From assembly GCF_009729055.1 (NCBI RefSeq), contig NZ_CP045484.1, positions 806,001-870,000 on the forward strand: 64,000 bases of DNA. The letters are read 5' to 3'. Positions 1 to 9,633 of this stretch are shown here, in pieces. A program made the translations under genes and the position numbers. The stretch is from Sulfurisphaera ohwakuensis (lineage in GTDB: Archaea; Thermoproteota; Thermoprotei_A; Sulfolobales; Sulfolobaceae). Each line of letters starts with the position of its first letter. The first letter of the stretch is position 1. The notes under the pieces are model-generated. The model was not told where the DNA came from. It saw only the letters and a program-made list of their open reading frames with translations, and did not search any database.

Positions 1-1
1 A

Positions 2-424
2 ACTGATAACTGTATTGTTCTTGATCCTTACGGAGATATAATAGCTAATGAAGAAATTATAAGAAGAACAGACGTATTTATTATAGGAGGTATAGTAGAT
101 AAAGGGAGAAGATTAAAGCATGCTACCTCTAAATTAGCTGAGAAGTATCCTTGTAAAAAAGTAAAAATAACACTAAGAGGAAGTATAGTAGGAGTCCCAG
201 ATGAGATTAATAAAATAACAGACATTATCCTTGCAGTTAAATTCGGAAAAGACATAGAAAAAGCTATCATAGAAACACAGAGTAATTCGGATAAAATAGC
301 AAGGATACTAGTTGATGTAAATCAGAGAGGGCTAGAGATCTTAGAAGAAGAGATAAAATGGCTAAACGCTAATCAGAAGGTATATAAATTAATTCTTAAA
401 AGACTAGGTATAAAGGCGTCCTAA
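2..424 (+). CDS. trm10: tRNA (purine-9-N1)-methyltransferase Trm10, C-terminal part
   Basis: The gene runs in from before the window; 140 codons are visible and end in TAA. The SPOUT-fold hallmarks are present: VLDPYGD near the start, then DVFIIGGIVDKG, which forms the knotted S-adenosylmethionine site in Trm10/TrmD-like enzymes, followed by a basic stretch and a helical C-terminus. In Sulfolobales, Trm10 methylates N1 of adenosine (or guanosine in relatives) at tRNA position 9. The start cannot be seen. It is followed by about 200 bp without a gene and seems unlinked to the surface-protein genes downstream. Family assignment is fairly sure; substrate specificity is from family knowledge only. 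Confidence 0.72.
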   Translation, partial: TDNCIVLDPYGDIIANEEIIRRTDVFIIGGIVDKGRRLKHATSKLAEKYPCKKVKITLRGSIVGVPDEINKITDIILAVKFGKDIEKAIIETQSNSDKIARILVDVNQRGLEILEEEIKWLNANQKVYKLILKRLGIKAS

Positions 425-631
425 TTTTTAAATTGTGTAATGAAGCCTTAAAAACATAAGCTAATTTTTATATTTTCTTTCTATTTTTTAAGCCAATAAA
501 TTAAGTATATCTTAGACAAAATTAAAGTGTAAAATTATTCTTAGGCTTTATTAACCAAAATTGAATGCTAGTATGTATCGTAATATTTAAATAGAAGTAA
601 TATGTAAATGATTATGTATAGGGGATAAAAT

Positions 632-1174
632 ATGGAAAGTTCAGTTATTGCGTTTATACTTATAATTGCAACGATTCTTATAGGCTTAGTAGTATTCTCC
701 TTATCTAGCATTTACGCAACTTACCAGTATACTAGAGTAAACTTACAGCAACAGGCAGAAAGTATATCGAATGGTTTATACATTTCAATAAGTAATAATG
801 TAACAGCCGGTTCTACAATCTCATTATTTTTAGTTCCTCAAGACTTTAACTATAATGGTACAATTTATCTTACTGTATTTTATGTTCCAAGTTCTTTAAA
901 AGGAAATCAGATGATTACACCACAATTTGCATATACACAGAATGGGGAAATAGTTTATGCAACAGTGAATGGTTCAGCGCCTAATGTACCAGTTACAACT
1001 CTTTACTTTACTAATTTGAATATAATGTACCAAGGTGAAATGAAATTATGGAAAACAATAACTGGCGCACCTCAAGTTATTACCCTTTCTCCTCCTGCAG
1101 GATATACTTCCGTAGTCCTATTCTTTGTTCAAATTCAAAATAAGTTTGTGGAGGTGGGTTATGAATGGTTATAA
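632..1174 (+). CDS. Membrane-anchored secreted protein, pilin/FlaF-like
   Basis: 180 residues: a short N-terminus without positive charge, one transmembrane helix (residues 5-28), then a soluble, beta-strand-rich, Asn/Thr-rich domain with several N-x-S/T glycosylation sequons, as expected outside the cell of a Sulfolobales organism. The layout (N-terminal helix plus beta-sandwich-like outer domain) recalls the archaellum stator subunits FlaF/FlaG and archaeal type IV pilin-like subunits, but no archaellum gene is nearby. It overlaps the next gene by 10 bp, so the two are co-translated and probably belong to one surface complex. Exact family not recognised. Confidence 0.6.
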   Translation: MESSVIAFILIIATILIGLVVFSLSSIYATYQYTRVNLQQQAESISNGLYISISNNVTAGSTISLFLVPQDFNYNGTIYLTVFYVPSSLKGNQMITPQFAYTQNGEIVYATVNGSAPNVPVTTLYFTNLNIMYQGEMKLWKTITGAPQVITLSPPAGYTSVVLFFVQIQNKFVEVGYEWL

Positions 1175-3327
1175 AGAAAAAAGGTTTATCTGAAGTAGTA
1201 GGATTTTTTATCCTGTTAATAATATTATTAGCTGTATTAATTCCCCTAGGAATTTACATGTTTTCACAACCAACAATACAAACCCAATCTGCTGAAAGTG
1301 CAAACTCTTATAAGAATCTAGCTACAGAACAATTTAGAGATTTCCAACCCGTTGTTTTTAATGCTGGTGGATTTGCTGTAGCACCAGTATACTTTATATA
1401 TCAAGATGGCAATGTATATTTCGTATTTGTAAATAAACAAAATCCGCCAGTAACTTTAGTAATAAAAGCTCTAGAGGTATTTAATGGAAAAACATGGGTT
1501 ACACAACCAGTAAATGTTGTAGTTTCTACTTCATATGCAACTACTACATTTGCCGGTTTTCCAGCAATACAAATTACACTTAAAGAATCTCCATATAATA
1601 ATCAAGCTAGTTATGTTGCGGCAGTAACACAGTATGGTAACATAATATATGCATCGCCACCTTATGTATTGCCAATAGCAAAGTTAATTAAACCGTTGGG
1701 AATAGCTTCAATAAATCCTTACAACTTCTCAATTATTGAAGAACCAGGTTTCCAGCAAGTAGAAGAGACTAGTGACTGTGTGCCATTAGTGAATTTCATT
1801 CATAGTATCAATGGACCTTATTCTAATACTATGACATTCTTGGGAGATTATCTAACTGGAAATAAGAGCTTGCCATTCTCTTATGAAGGTTATTGGTTTG
1901 GTCCTATAGCTTACCCGTCTCAAAGTTCACAAAGCCCACCCTCTTTTAAAGGAATTATGAAGGGAATATTTGTAGGAGCAAACTTTACGTTCGCTGGAGC
2001 TAATGACGGCTACTTTACTGGAAGCTTAGGGAGTAGTCAAGGTTACCCAATCTATTTTACAAATGGCAAAGCAGAGTCTGCAACATTTAATAACAGCTTT
2101 ATCTTAGGTAGCATTTCTGGTGTATTTAGTGGATCTATCATAATTCCCGGAGGTGCCATTAATAATTATTTCCTTGCTACTTCTAATCAGTTAAGCGTAA
2201 CTCTAAAAGGTGAAGAAGGAACATATTATATAGCTAATGTTACTGGATCAATAACATTTAATGGAAAGTTTAACGGATATGTGAATGGAATGCACGAGTA
2301 TGTTGACGGAAATAATAAGGTAATTAATGGCATGATTAATAATGGTACTTTAACTGGAGAAATAATATCAGCTACATTTACTCCGGGTTATGTAACTGTG
2401 CAACAATTTGGAATTGCACAACAGCAATATGTAAATGGCTACATAAATGTTAGTAATACTCAAATAAGTATAACTGCAAATGGCATTAGTAATCTATTAG
2501 GCCAATTAGTAGCTGCTCCAATTATAAGTGGAACATTTACGAATGCGGTATTTAGTAATGCTATGGCTAATTCGCCAACACAAAGTGCATTTCTGTTATT
2601 TCCATCACCATTTAATGTTACACTTAATGATTATGTAGGAAACTTAACACTAAGTAATAATCATGCTGTAGGAGAATTTAATGGTGAAATAGTATTCCCA
2701 CAAAATCAATATGCGCTATCAGTTGTAGCAGTATCTGATTTTGATGGATACATTAATGGTGTATTTAGTGGAGGCTATGATTATTTGTTGGGTGGATTTT
2801 TATCTCCGGTAACACTATCTGTAATTGAATCCAATGCTTCTGTTTTACCAGCTTATTCATTTCCATTGTTTTCTAAATATGAGTATAACGTGCTATCTCC
2901 GTTAGTAATTAAAGTTCAAGTAGCAATAGGTAATCCAAGCAACGTGACACTAGAATTTACAAAAGTTCAAGTAGCAATGAAAGCTGAAGGGATATTGCAG
3001 CTTATTGGTCAAAGTGCTACACCAGCACAGCCATTTTCAGCAACACTTTATGGTTCTGTAGAAGATGAGCTAAACAAACCAATAATAGTTACACCATTAA
3101 ACGTGTCTAACTTTACTTTATACTTAACAGTACCAATAAATAGCGTATTTTCATCATCGCAAATATTTCCACCATCTTCAAATCAACAGTATGAAGCAAT
3201 AGAAAGCTTTACAGTGGATTATATTGAACTCTATCTAACATTTGTTGAACCTAACGGGTACGGAATAACAGTAAGTACTGTAATACCACCATATTACATA
3301 CCAGTATCTGGTGAAGTTAACAGTTAG
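1165..3327 (+). CDS. Large class III-signal surface protein
   Basis: 720 residues beginning MVIKKKGLSEVVGFF. The lysine run, the KG/L junction (cleavage after G7) and the following hydrophobic helix are a typical archaeal type IV prepilin (PibD) signal. The remainder is a very long Gly/Asn/Tyr/Thr-rich beta region with many FxGxxxG-type turns (about residues 260-480), many N-glycosylation sequons, and a C-terminal domain without a membrane anchor. That is far larger than ordinary pilins, so it is more like an adhesin carried on a pilin stalk. The ATG at 1165 is preceded by the purine-rich GAGGTGGG, and the ATG at 1161 meets a stop after ten codons. Operonic with the gene that overlaps it upstream. 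Confidence 0.68.
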   Translation: MVIKKKGLSEVVGFFILLIILLAVLIPLGIYMFSQPTIQTQSAESANSYKNLATEQFRDFQPVVFNAGGFAVAPVYFIYQDGNVYFVFVNKQNPPVTLVIKALEVFNGKTWVTQPVNVVVSTSYATTTFAGFPAIQITLKESPYNNQASYVAAVTQYGNIIYASPPYVLPIAKLIKPLGIASINPYNFSIIEEPGFQQVEETSDCVPLVNFIHSINGPYSNTMTFLGDYLTGNKSLPFSYEGYWFGPIAYPSQSSQSPPSFKGIMKGIFVGANFTFAGANDGYFTGSLGSSQGYPIYFTNGKAESATFNNSFILGSISGVFSGSIIIPGGAINNYFLATSNQLSVTLKGEEGTYYIANVTGSITFNGKFNGYVNGMHEYVDGNNKVINGMINNGTLTGEIISATFTPGYVTVQQFGIAQQQYVNGYINVSNTQISITANGISNLLGQLVAAPIISGTFTNAVFSNAMANSPTQSAFLLFPSPFNVTLNDYVGNLTLSNNHAVGEFNGEIVFPQNQYALSVVAVSDFDGYINGVFSGGYDYLLGGFLSPVTLSVIESNASVLPAYSFPLFSKYEYNVLSPLVIKVQVAIGNPSNVTLEFTKVQVAMKAEGILQLIGQSATPAQPFSATLYGSVEDELNKPIIVTPLNVSNFTLYLTVPINSVFSSSQIFPPSSNQQYEAIESFTVDYIELYLTFVEPNGYGITVSTVIPPYYIPVSGEVNS

Positions 3328-3874
3328 TTTTTAACTAGGTGTTTTTCTAATAATGAAATACTATCTAGCAAAATAACACAAAAATTAGTGTATATTTTAA
3401 CTTCTTTTTTTTAATTTGTAGTTAAGTATAAATTTTATATCTTAATAGCTTACTATATCTGAGGATATATGAGCCATATATTTCATTGAGCCCAACATAC
3501 TTTGGTTTCATAATCCATATTTTCTTCTTTTATTCTGAAATCTTTAAGTTTGTCTTCTTCATAATGTGATTGATTTAATTGAGGAAAGTTTATTGAAGAA
3601 CAGAAAACTTAATTAGATTATTTTTGATATTTTCTATGAATATAGAAATTTATTAAATTTATTGTAAAATGTTACTATAATGTTTTCCCTAGTTTTTGAC
3701 CATTATGAAAATATTAAAAGATGAGCTAATAGTGTAACCTTACTTCTTCTCTGGTATGATGGTTAAAATAGGTAGATTCTGCTATAAAAATTATGTTAAA
3801 TATCTATATCATCCTATTAGATTAATCGGAAATACGTTAAAAGAAATAAAAATCAGATATACTACTATATAATC
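3328..3874. other. Intergenic region with poly-T terminator
   Basis: 547 AT-rich bases with no convincing gene on either strand. An eight-base T tract at 3405-3412 follows the surface-protein operon and fits an archaeal intrinsic terminator. The rest holds only short AT-rich runs, some of which must be the promoter of the permease gene at 3875. Confidence 0.4.
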
Positions 3875-5173
3875 ATGCAAAAAAGTAATGTTTCAAAGAG
3901 TAAAAGGAAAGTGCTTTCTTTCTCCGACTTATTCTTCTTATCTTTTGGTGGTCAAGCCCCATTTATTTCATTATTAACTTTTGGTACTGTTATGATTGCT
4001 ATGGTTGGTACTGAAGGGGCTTTTGCCATGCTAATAGCTACTTTCGTAGTCTTCTTTAATGGCTTGGTAATTTATTATCTTTCTCAGAAGTTTAAGCGAG
4101 GGGGCGGTTACTATATTTACGCCTTATATGCGTTAACATCACGTTTAGGATTTAATACAGGTTGGAATTATTTGTTATATTCTCTTTCTTATGGTGGAAC
4201 TTTATTAGCTGGTGGTGCATATGTTTTGTACATTATATTATCACCATTCTTACCGTATTTACCTCAGTGGTTTTATGCTCTTATTGCAAGTTCTTTAGCT
4301 TCTGGTTTAGTAATTGCTGGTGTTAGATCTTCAGCTAAATATGCTATGATAATGTCTCTAATTGAAATGATAGCTTTGATTTTATTATCTATTCTTTTTC
4401 TTTATGATTCAAAGTGGAATTTTTATAACCCCATTCCCACGAAATTGTCACCATTACTATTAGAGGCTGTTGTTTTCGGTTTAGGTATTCCTACCGGTTA
4501 TGGTTCTGTTGCGCCTCTCGGTGAAGAGGCTGAGCCAAAGGATATTGGAAAGGCTGCAATTGCTGTACTCTTTTTCGGTGGTCTATTAGCAACTTTCTTC
4601 TTTTATTCATTAGGTGCGTTAGGTTTCAGTGGCAATTTGGTTGAATATTTACTTTCTCGTTTTGGTCTGATCGGACTTCCGTTTCTAAGTTTTGTTGCTC
4701 TCAATGATGCTACTTTGGGTGGAGTGTCATATATTTTAGCTAACTCAAGAACTTTAGAAGCTATGGCTAAAGATGCATTTTTCCCGACTTTTTTAGCTAA
4801 ATTAAGGGAAGGTGAACCTATTTTTGCGGAAGCATTTTCTTCGGCAATTTTTATCGGTATCCTAGTCTCTTTAGCTTATTTTATTGGATTATATGGAGAA
4901 TTTATAATTTTAGGAGCTTTAGCGGGTTTAAATAACTTGTTTGTTCATTTATCTGCTAATATATCTCTTATAAGAATATCGTCTAAAAGAAGTAAAAGAA
5001 ATATAGATAAAATAATTGTTGGTATTATTGCTACTCTTATTAGTCTCTTTGTATTTTTCTATTCACTACCAACTTTCGAGAAATACATTGTTTATGTATT
5101 TTTTGGTTGGATTATCTTAGGCTTCTTATATGCAGAGGGTTTAGAGATTTTTAAGGCTAGCTCTAATGAATAA
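3875..5173 (+). CDS. APC-superfamily amino acid permease
   Basis: 432 residues with about twelve hydrophobic segments. The N-terminal GGQAPFISLLTFGT stretch in the first helix and the RGGGYYIYA loop after helix 2 are characteristic of APC-type amino acid/polyamine transporters, where the glycine-rich broken helix 1 binds the substrate amino and carboxyl groups. Length is normal for a compact archaeal member. The substrate cannot be read from sequence. A small membrane protein follows 26 bp downstream and is probably co-transcribed. Confidence 0.75.
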   Translation: MQKSNVSKSKRKVLSFSDLFFLSFGGQAPFISLLTFGTVMIAMVGTEGAFAMLIATFVVFFNGLVIYYLSQKFKRGGGYYIYALYALTSRLGFNTGWNYLLYSLSYGGTLLAGGAYVLYIILSPFLPYLPQWFYALIASSLASGLVIAGVRSSAKYAMIMSLIEMIALILLSILFLYDSKWNFYNPIPTKLSPLLLEAVVFGLGIPTGYGSVAPLGEEAEPKDIGKAAIAVLFFGGLLATFFFYSLGALGFSGNLVEYLLSRFGLIGLPFLSFVALNDATLGGVSYILANSRTLEAMAKDAFFPTFLAKLREGEPIFAEAFSSAIFIGILVSLAYFIGLYGEFIILGALAGLNNLFVHLSANISLIRISSKRSKRNIDKIIVGIIATLISLFVFFYSLPTFEKYIVYVFFGWIILGFLYAEGLEIFKASSNE

Positions 5174-5199
5174 ATACTAATACATAGATAATTAAAGAT

Positions 5200-5643
5200 A
5201 TGAAAGCTACTAATGGACTTAAATGGGGCTTAGTTTTTGGACTCTTAATAGGGTTAATTGCATCTGGCATAATTTATGGTATAGCTTATTACCCTCATAT
5301 GCCAGAATTGCAAAGCGAGTATTATAATCAAGTTCTAAATGAGACAAAAAATGTCACTGAAGCTAATTTAGCTGCAAAAGAATTGCCTACGATTTTACCT
5401 GCTACGATACTTATGATATCTGGATTAGCATATACTATTGGTGGTGCCTTAGCTGGGTTAGTTATAGCGTATTTATGGGAAAGATATCCTTCATGGATAA
5501 TTAAAGGGCTTATTGGTGGTGTTATAGTACTTTTGCTTAGCTTTTTATTTGGTATTTTCTCATTATTAGAGACACTACCTATAAGTTTAATAATTGGACT
5601 ATTAATTTCATTCAGATTAAATGAAATGAATAAAAAAGTTTAA
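5200..5643 (+). CDS. Small four-helix membrane protein
   Basis: 147 residues: a helix near the N-terminus (9-29), an exposed loop with N-glycosylation sequons (about 33-62), then three closely spaced glycine-rich helices and a short charged tail. No family recognised. It lies between the APC permease and the MFS gene on the same strand with short gaps, which suggests co-transcription and a membrane role, but no reaction can be assigned. Confidence 0.55.
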   Translation: MKATNGLKWGLVFGLLIGLIASGIIYGIAYYPHMPELQSEYYNQVLNETKNVTEANLAAKELPTILPATILMISGLAYTIGGALAGLVIAYLWERYPSWIIKGLIGGVIVLLLSFLFGIFSLLETLPISLIIGLLISFRLNEMNKKV

Positions 5644-5667
5644 AAAGTATAAGCAAAATTATACTTC

Positions 5668-6807
5668 GTGTTAAGTAAGAGACAATTGGCCTTACTATCT
5701 TTAGGAACATCACTAAGTTTTTGGGATATATTTAATGTTCCATATATAGAGAACTTCGCATCAAAAAATCTAGGTGAAGTATCTTCAGTACTAATATTAT
5801 CAGCAGAGATGATAGGATATTTTATAGGCGGTGTGCTTAATGGATTTTTTGCAACTAAGTTTGGAAGGAAACCTGGGTTATTATTATCAATGTTTTTAAT
5901 AGCACTCGGTTCTCTCATCGGTTTCTTCTCGTTCTCACCAATCCAATTGGTAATTGCTGAACTGATTATTGGCATAGGTATCGAAGGAGAGGTAGCCATA
6001 GTTCCTTCTTACGTCTCAGAAATGGTTTCTAAAGATTTTAGAGGAAGAGCTGTAGGATTAACTTCAATGTTCGGATTCCTAATGAGTCTTGTAGTAGGTC
6101 CTATGGCTGTTTTTCTCGGAGAAAAATATTGGAGATTATTATTCCTTCCTAGCATTGTTATAGCTTTCCTGGCCTTAATCTTTAGATTTAAACTCCCAGA
6201 ATCAAAAATGTGGATTGAGAGGAAGTATGAAAAACTAAAATGGGATAAAATGGTTATAATCTTCGTTCTAATTTGGTTTACTAGCTATTTCACTGGATAT
6301 TCATTATTTTCTACGCCTATTTTTTACACAATAACTTCAAAGGGATTTGAGAATTCTAACCTATACTTCACATACATACTTTACGGTGATCCAATAGGGG
6401 TAGTTTTTGCATCGATTTTAAATGATTATTTTGAAAGGAAATATTTCTCAGCATTAGCTAATCTACTTTCCGGTGGGCTAGTTATAGTATGGCCTTTCTT
6501 TACTGGCTTACCGTTTCTAATTATTGGGTTTTTGATTATGTTCTTTCAAGGTTTTAAGTTTCCAGTAATGTATGCTTATACTTCAGAAAATTTTGCAACT
6601 AAGATTAGAACAATAGGATATGGTATTGCTGACGGTATAGGTCATTTAGGGGGAGCTGTGGGACCAATAGTTATGGCCTTACTCTATCTAGAAAACGTAA
6701 GTGTTTCATATACTATTGTTGGAATTATGTCAGTTATTTCAGCATTATTTATATTGTACTTTGGTGTAATAACAAAAGGGAAGTCATTAGAGGAAATCAA
6801 AGGATGA
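5668..6807 (+). CDS. MFS transporter
   Basis: 379 residues, about eleven or twelve membrane helices. The cytoplasmic loop after helix 2 carries [10 protein letters not shown], the major facilitator signature, and the second half carries the related YFERKYFS loop. A GTG at 5668 is taken as start because no in-frame ATG precedes the first helix ([16 protein letters not shown]). The pattern (acidic residues in helix 4, [18 protein letters not shown]) is that of sugar- or aromatic-acid/H+ symporters, as in a second carrier at 55471. Substrate unknown. Confidence 0.72.
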   Translation: MLSKRQLALLSLGTSLSFWDIFNVPYIENFASKNLGEVSSVLILSAEMIGYFIGGVLNGFFATKFGRKPGLLLSMFLIALGSLIGFFSFSPIQLVIAELIIGIGIEGEVAIVPSYVSEMVSKDFRGRAVGLTSMFGFLMSLVVGPMAVFLGEKYWRLLFLPSIVIAFLALIFRFKLPESKMWIERKYEKLKWDKMVIIFVLIWFTSYFTGYSLFSTPIFYTITSKGFENSNLYFTYILYGDPIGVVFASILNDYFERKYFSALANLLSGGLVIVWPFFTGLPFLIIGFLIMFFQGFKFPVMYAYTSENFATKIRTIGYGIADGIGHLGGAVGPIVMALLYLENVSVSYTIVGIMSVISALFILYFGVITKGKSLEEIKG

Positions 6808-6839
6808 TGAGGCTGCCCATGAAAGATTGATGATTTTTA

Positions 6840-7490
6840 TCATTGAGAGCCCCGAACTGAATCTAACCAGAAGGAAATAATTTTTTCACTTATTTTTCTA
6901 AATTCTTCCTCTTTTTCTCTCACTTGGTCTACTAAACTTGGATCACCATTATACTCTTTTACCCACTCACTAACCATTTTACTGTTAACTTCAACATGGA
7001 ATTGAAGACCAATTGCTGTCTTGTATTTAAATGCTTGAAAATATCTTTCATTATAAGCTAAAAGTTTAGCATTATTAGGCAATGTAAAAGTATCACCATG
7101 CCACTGAAAAACTTCTATCTTATCACCCATCAAATTTCGAAATTCATCTAAAAGATAAACAGTATAAATTCCAATTTCTTGACCAAATACCCCTCTTGTC
7201 ACAGTTCCTCCGAGGGATGAGGAAAGCAATTGTGAACCTAAACATACTCCGAGTACTGGTTTTTTCGTACTTATAGCTTTTCTTATTAGTTCACTCTCAA
7301 CTTTTAAGAACGGATATTTATCACTTTCATAAACTCCCATCGGACCACCCATTACTATAAGAGCGTCGAACTCTTCATTACCTCTTATTTCTGTTGCAAG
7401 AGTTTCTCTTATCTTATACCCTTTTTCTTCTAATATATCCTTTATGTTTCCTAATCTTTCAATTGGATGATTTATGATTCCTAAAAACAT
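6840..7490 (-). CDS. Class I glutamine amidotransferase domain protein
   Basis: 216 residues forming one complete GATase1 domain. The nucleophile elbow GVCLGSQ (Cys83), the IVMGGPMGVYE oxyanion segment and the QFHVEV His-Glu motif are all present, and WHGDTF lies between them as in GMP-synthase-like stand-alone amidotransferases (COG0518). Such proteins hydrolyse glutamine or act as peptidases on gamma-glutamyl compounds. No synthetase partner is adjacent, so the acceptor is unknown. It is convergent with the MFS gene and has its own promoter region on the other side. Confidence 0.75.
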   Translation of the reverse strand: MFLGIINHPIERLGNIKDILEEKGYKIRETLATEIRGNEEFDALIVMGGPMGVYESDKYPFLKVESELIRKAISTKKPVLGVCLGSQLLSSSLGGTVTRGVFGQEIGIYTVYLLDEFRNLMGDKIEVFQWHGDTFTLPNNAKLLAYNERYFQAFKYKTAIGLQFHVEVNSKMVSEWVKEYNGDPSLVDQVREKEEEFRKISEKIISFWLDSVRGSQ

Positions 7491-7759
7491 GCAGACTAAC
7501 TCTCATAAACGCTTTTTAAATATTTTCATCATTAAGAGTAAAAAATAACAAATAACTCGTAGTATAGTTAAGGTTGCTTATATTTAATATTTTCAACAAA
7601 CACTACGCTATACTCTGTCAGATTTTATAGGACAAGAGATTTTTCTTAAGAAGGTTTTATAAAGTTTAGGGGTTCAAAGGGGGCGAAAAACCTCGCCAGT
7701 GGGGATGGATAGCCCCCTTTGTAGAAATATTTTTTAATCCACTCTCGAACATTTTATTA

Positions 7760-8992
7760 ATGCCCAACGTAGGGTTCCGCTTTCGTGCATATGCTGACGA
7801 TCAAACAATTAGGGCGTTAAAAGCCCAGTTGAGGTTAGCATGTGAGATGTATAACACCCTACGCTGGGCAGATATCTATTTCTACCAAAGGGACGGAAAG
7901 GGTCTCACACAAACGGAGTTAAGACAGCTCGCTCTAGATCTAAGAAAGCAAGATAAGGAGTACCAACAACTCTACTCACAAGTAGTACAGCAAATTGCCG
8001 ATCGTTATTACGATGCTAGGGATAGGTTCTTCAAAGGTCTAGCACACTTTCCTAAGGAGAAGAAACCCCATAAGTACTACTCTCTTGTTTACCCACAAAG
8101 TGGGTGGAAAATACTTGAGAGCAGGGAAATAAGGACTAAGAGTAGGAAGAATAAGAAGAAGCTGGTGTTATTGAGGTTATCAAATCTCGGCGTGTTTAAG
8201 GTCATTGTTCATAGGGACTTCCCGCTTGACAAAGTAAAGAGGGTGGTAGTTAAACTAACACGTTCAGAGAGAGTATATGTCTCCTTCATAGTTGAAGGTG
8301 TTGGATTCTCTCAACTTCCAAAGACTGGTAAGGTAGTTGCAATAGATGTTGGGATAGAGAAACTCCTAATCACGAGTGATGGGTTCTATTTCCCTAACTT
8401 GAGACCTTATGAGAGGGCACTTGAGAAGATAAGGAAACTCCACAAGGTTCTCTCGAGGAAGGAGTTCTTGTCGAAAAACTGGTTTAAAGCAAAAGTGAAG
8501 TTAGCTAGGGGTTATGAACACTTGAAGAACTTGAGATAAGATCTCTATATGAAGTTGGGTAAGTGGTTTGCACAACATTATGACGTTGTAGTAATGGAGG
8601 ATATAGATGTTAAACAACTGGTGGAGGAGTCAGAAAGGAAGTTGAGGATGAGGTTGCACGATGTTGCGTTCCATGAGTTGAAGAGAATACTAGGATATCA
8701 GTTGGAAAAATATGGAAAGAAATTGTTGTTAATAAACCCAGCATATACTTCAAAGATGTGTGCCAAATGCGGGTACGTAAAGAAAGAGTTAACTTTGACT
8801 GACCGTGTGTTCAGCTGTCCTAAGTGCGGTTGGGTTACTGATCGTGACTATAACGCTTGCTTAAACATATTGAAGAGATCGGGGTGGGAGCCATCCTTAG
8901 TGCCTGTGGAGCTCCACCCTCTACCCGTAGCGAAAAGTTATGGGCAAGGTGGGGCTATGAAGCAGGAAGCTCCGCCCTTCAGGGCGGGGTAG
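7760..8992 (+). pseudogene. tnpB: TnpB RNA-guided nuclease gene with nonsense codon
   Basis: Compared with the intact copy (44540-45772), codon 260, a CAA (Gln), is TAA here at 8537-8539. The protein would therefore end just before the second RuvC motif. The rest of the frame is open to 8992 and almost identical to copy 2: N-terminal wedge domain, Ruv[10 protein letters not shown], Ruv[11 protein letters not shown], the C4 zinc ribbon CAKCGY...CPKCGW, and Ruv[14 protein letters not shown]. Only a handful of amino acids differ, so inactivation is recent. An internal ATG at 8549 could restart the C-terminal half, but that fragment lacks RuvC-I. Confidence 0.85.
8972..8987 (+). ncRNA. Right-end hairpin of TnpB element (guide RNA 3' scaffold)
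   Basis: CCGCCCTTCAGGGCGG can form a GC-rich stem immediately before the element end at 8997. In IS605-group elements this position corresponds to the last stem of the omega/re RNA, followed directly by the guide. Presence is read from sequence; RNA function is from family knowledge. Confidence 0.45.
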
Positions 8993-8997
8993 CTCAC

Positions 8998-9632
8998 ATG
9001 AATTTAAGATTGCTACACTTTAAGTTATGAGCAAGTATAATTTAAAGGTCTTGTTTCTCTTTAACTTTGGCCTAATATAATTTGATATTTATATTCCTAT
9101 AGAGATTAGGTCATTAGGTAAATATTATATACTAACAATAATGCTATGAAAGAAGTTATTGGTAAGATTTTAAAATGGTGAATCAAATAATGTATGAAAA
9201 TGAACGAATTGGTCTTTGCTGAGCAATGATGACTGCACGTCAAGGTGATTAATAGATCTTTATTATGTATACTTCCTAGTTAAAGTCTTTTCTCTTTTAC
9301 ATCAAGCTGTAACAACTTTACGTAACTTTTAATTATTTTTATTCATTTCTCAATGTGATCTTTATTATGATTATGTTTATATAGTATTACCTTCAATCAT
9401 CTATATTCTTTTTCTTTTTAAGAGTTCGTTAATTTGTGCTATTTTATAGATTTCGTTTTTCTCTCACTTTTGCAAAATTAGAATAAAAACGTAGTATGTG
9501 TTGCCTTTAAACTCTAAAACTTAGTTTGAGTTTAGAAAGAATATTGAAGTGAAATCGTTATAGTAAACTTTAAGTTAAATATTAATCAAAAACTTTTAAC
9601 TGTGGTGACACCAGTAACTGTGGTGACACCAG
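8998..9632. other. AT-rich intergenic region ending in tandem 18-bp repeat
   Basis: About 635 bases without a supported gene. The only clear structure is at the end: two perfect tandem copies of AACTGTGGTGACACCAGT (9598-9615 and 9616-9633), listed separately. Confidence 0.4.
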
Positions 9633-9633
9633 T
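9598..9633. repeat. Tandem 18-bp repeat with palindromic core
   Basis: Two exact head-to-tail copies of AACTGTGGTGACACCAGT abut each other. Each contains the odd palindrome TGGTGACACCA. The last base of the second copy is the first base of the TTG start codon of the ATPase gene, so the repeat could be an operator or a slippage product that changed the native start region. Confidence 0.75.

Larger units (their letters stand above)
7656..8997 (+). mobile_element. IS200/IS605-type TnpB-only element, copy 1
   Basis: Boundaries come from comparison with copy 2 on the minus strand. The shared left end starts about 7656, contains an imperfect palindrome (CAAAGGGGGC near 7675 pairing with GCCCCCTTTG near 7712) and leads into tnpB. 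The right end closes with the hairpin CCGCCCTTCAGGGCGG (8972-8987) and stops at GCTCAC (8997), exactly where copy 2 also stops. No TnpA transposase is present. In such elements the 3' end of the tnpB transcript forms the guide (omega/re) RNA, so the guide would be the sequence just beyond 8997, starting ATGAATTTAAG. Confidence 0.75.

Noticed and set aside
28-270. 80-codon minus-strand frame over the Trm10 fragment
   Set aside because: Antisense shadow of a conserved plus-strand coding sequence with clear SPOUT motifs.
6800-6846. Box C/D-like sRNA (ATGATGA followed by TGATGAT) at the end of the MFS gene
   Set aside because: C-like boxes are present but no CTGA D box lies at the right spacing; the first match is also the MFS stop region.
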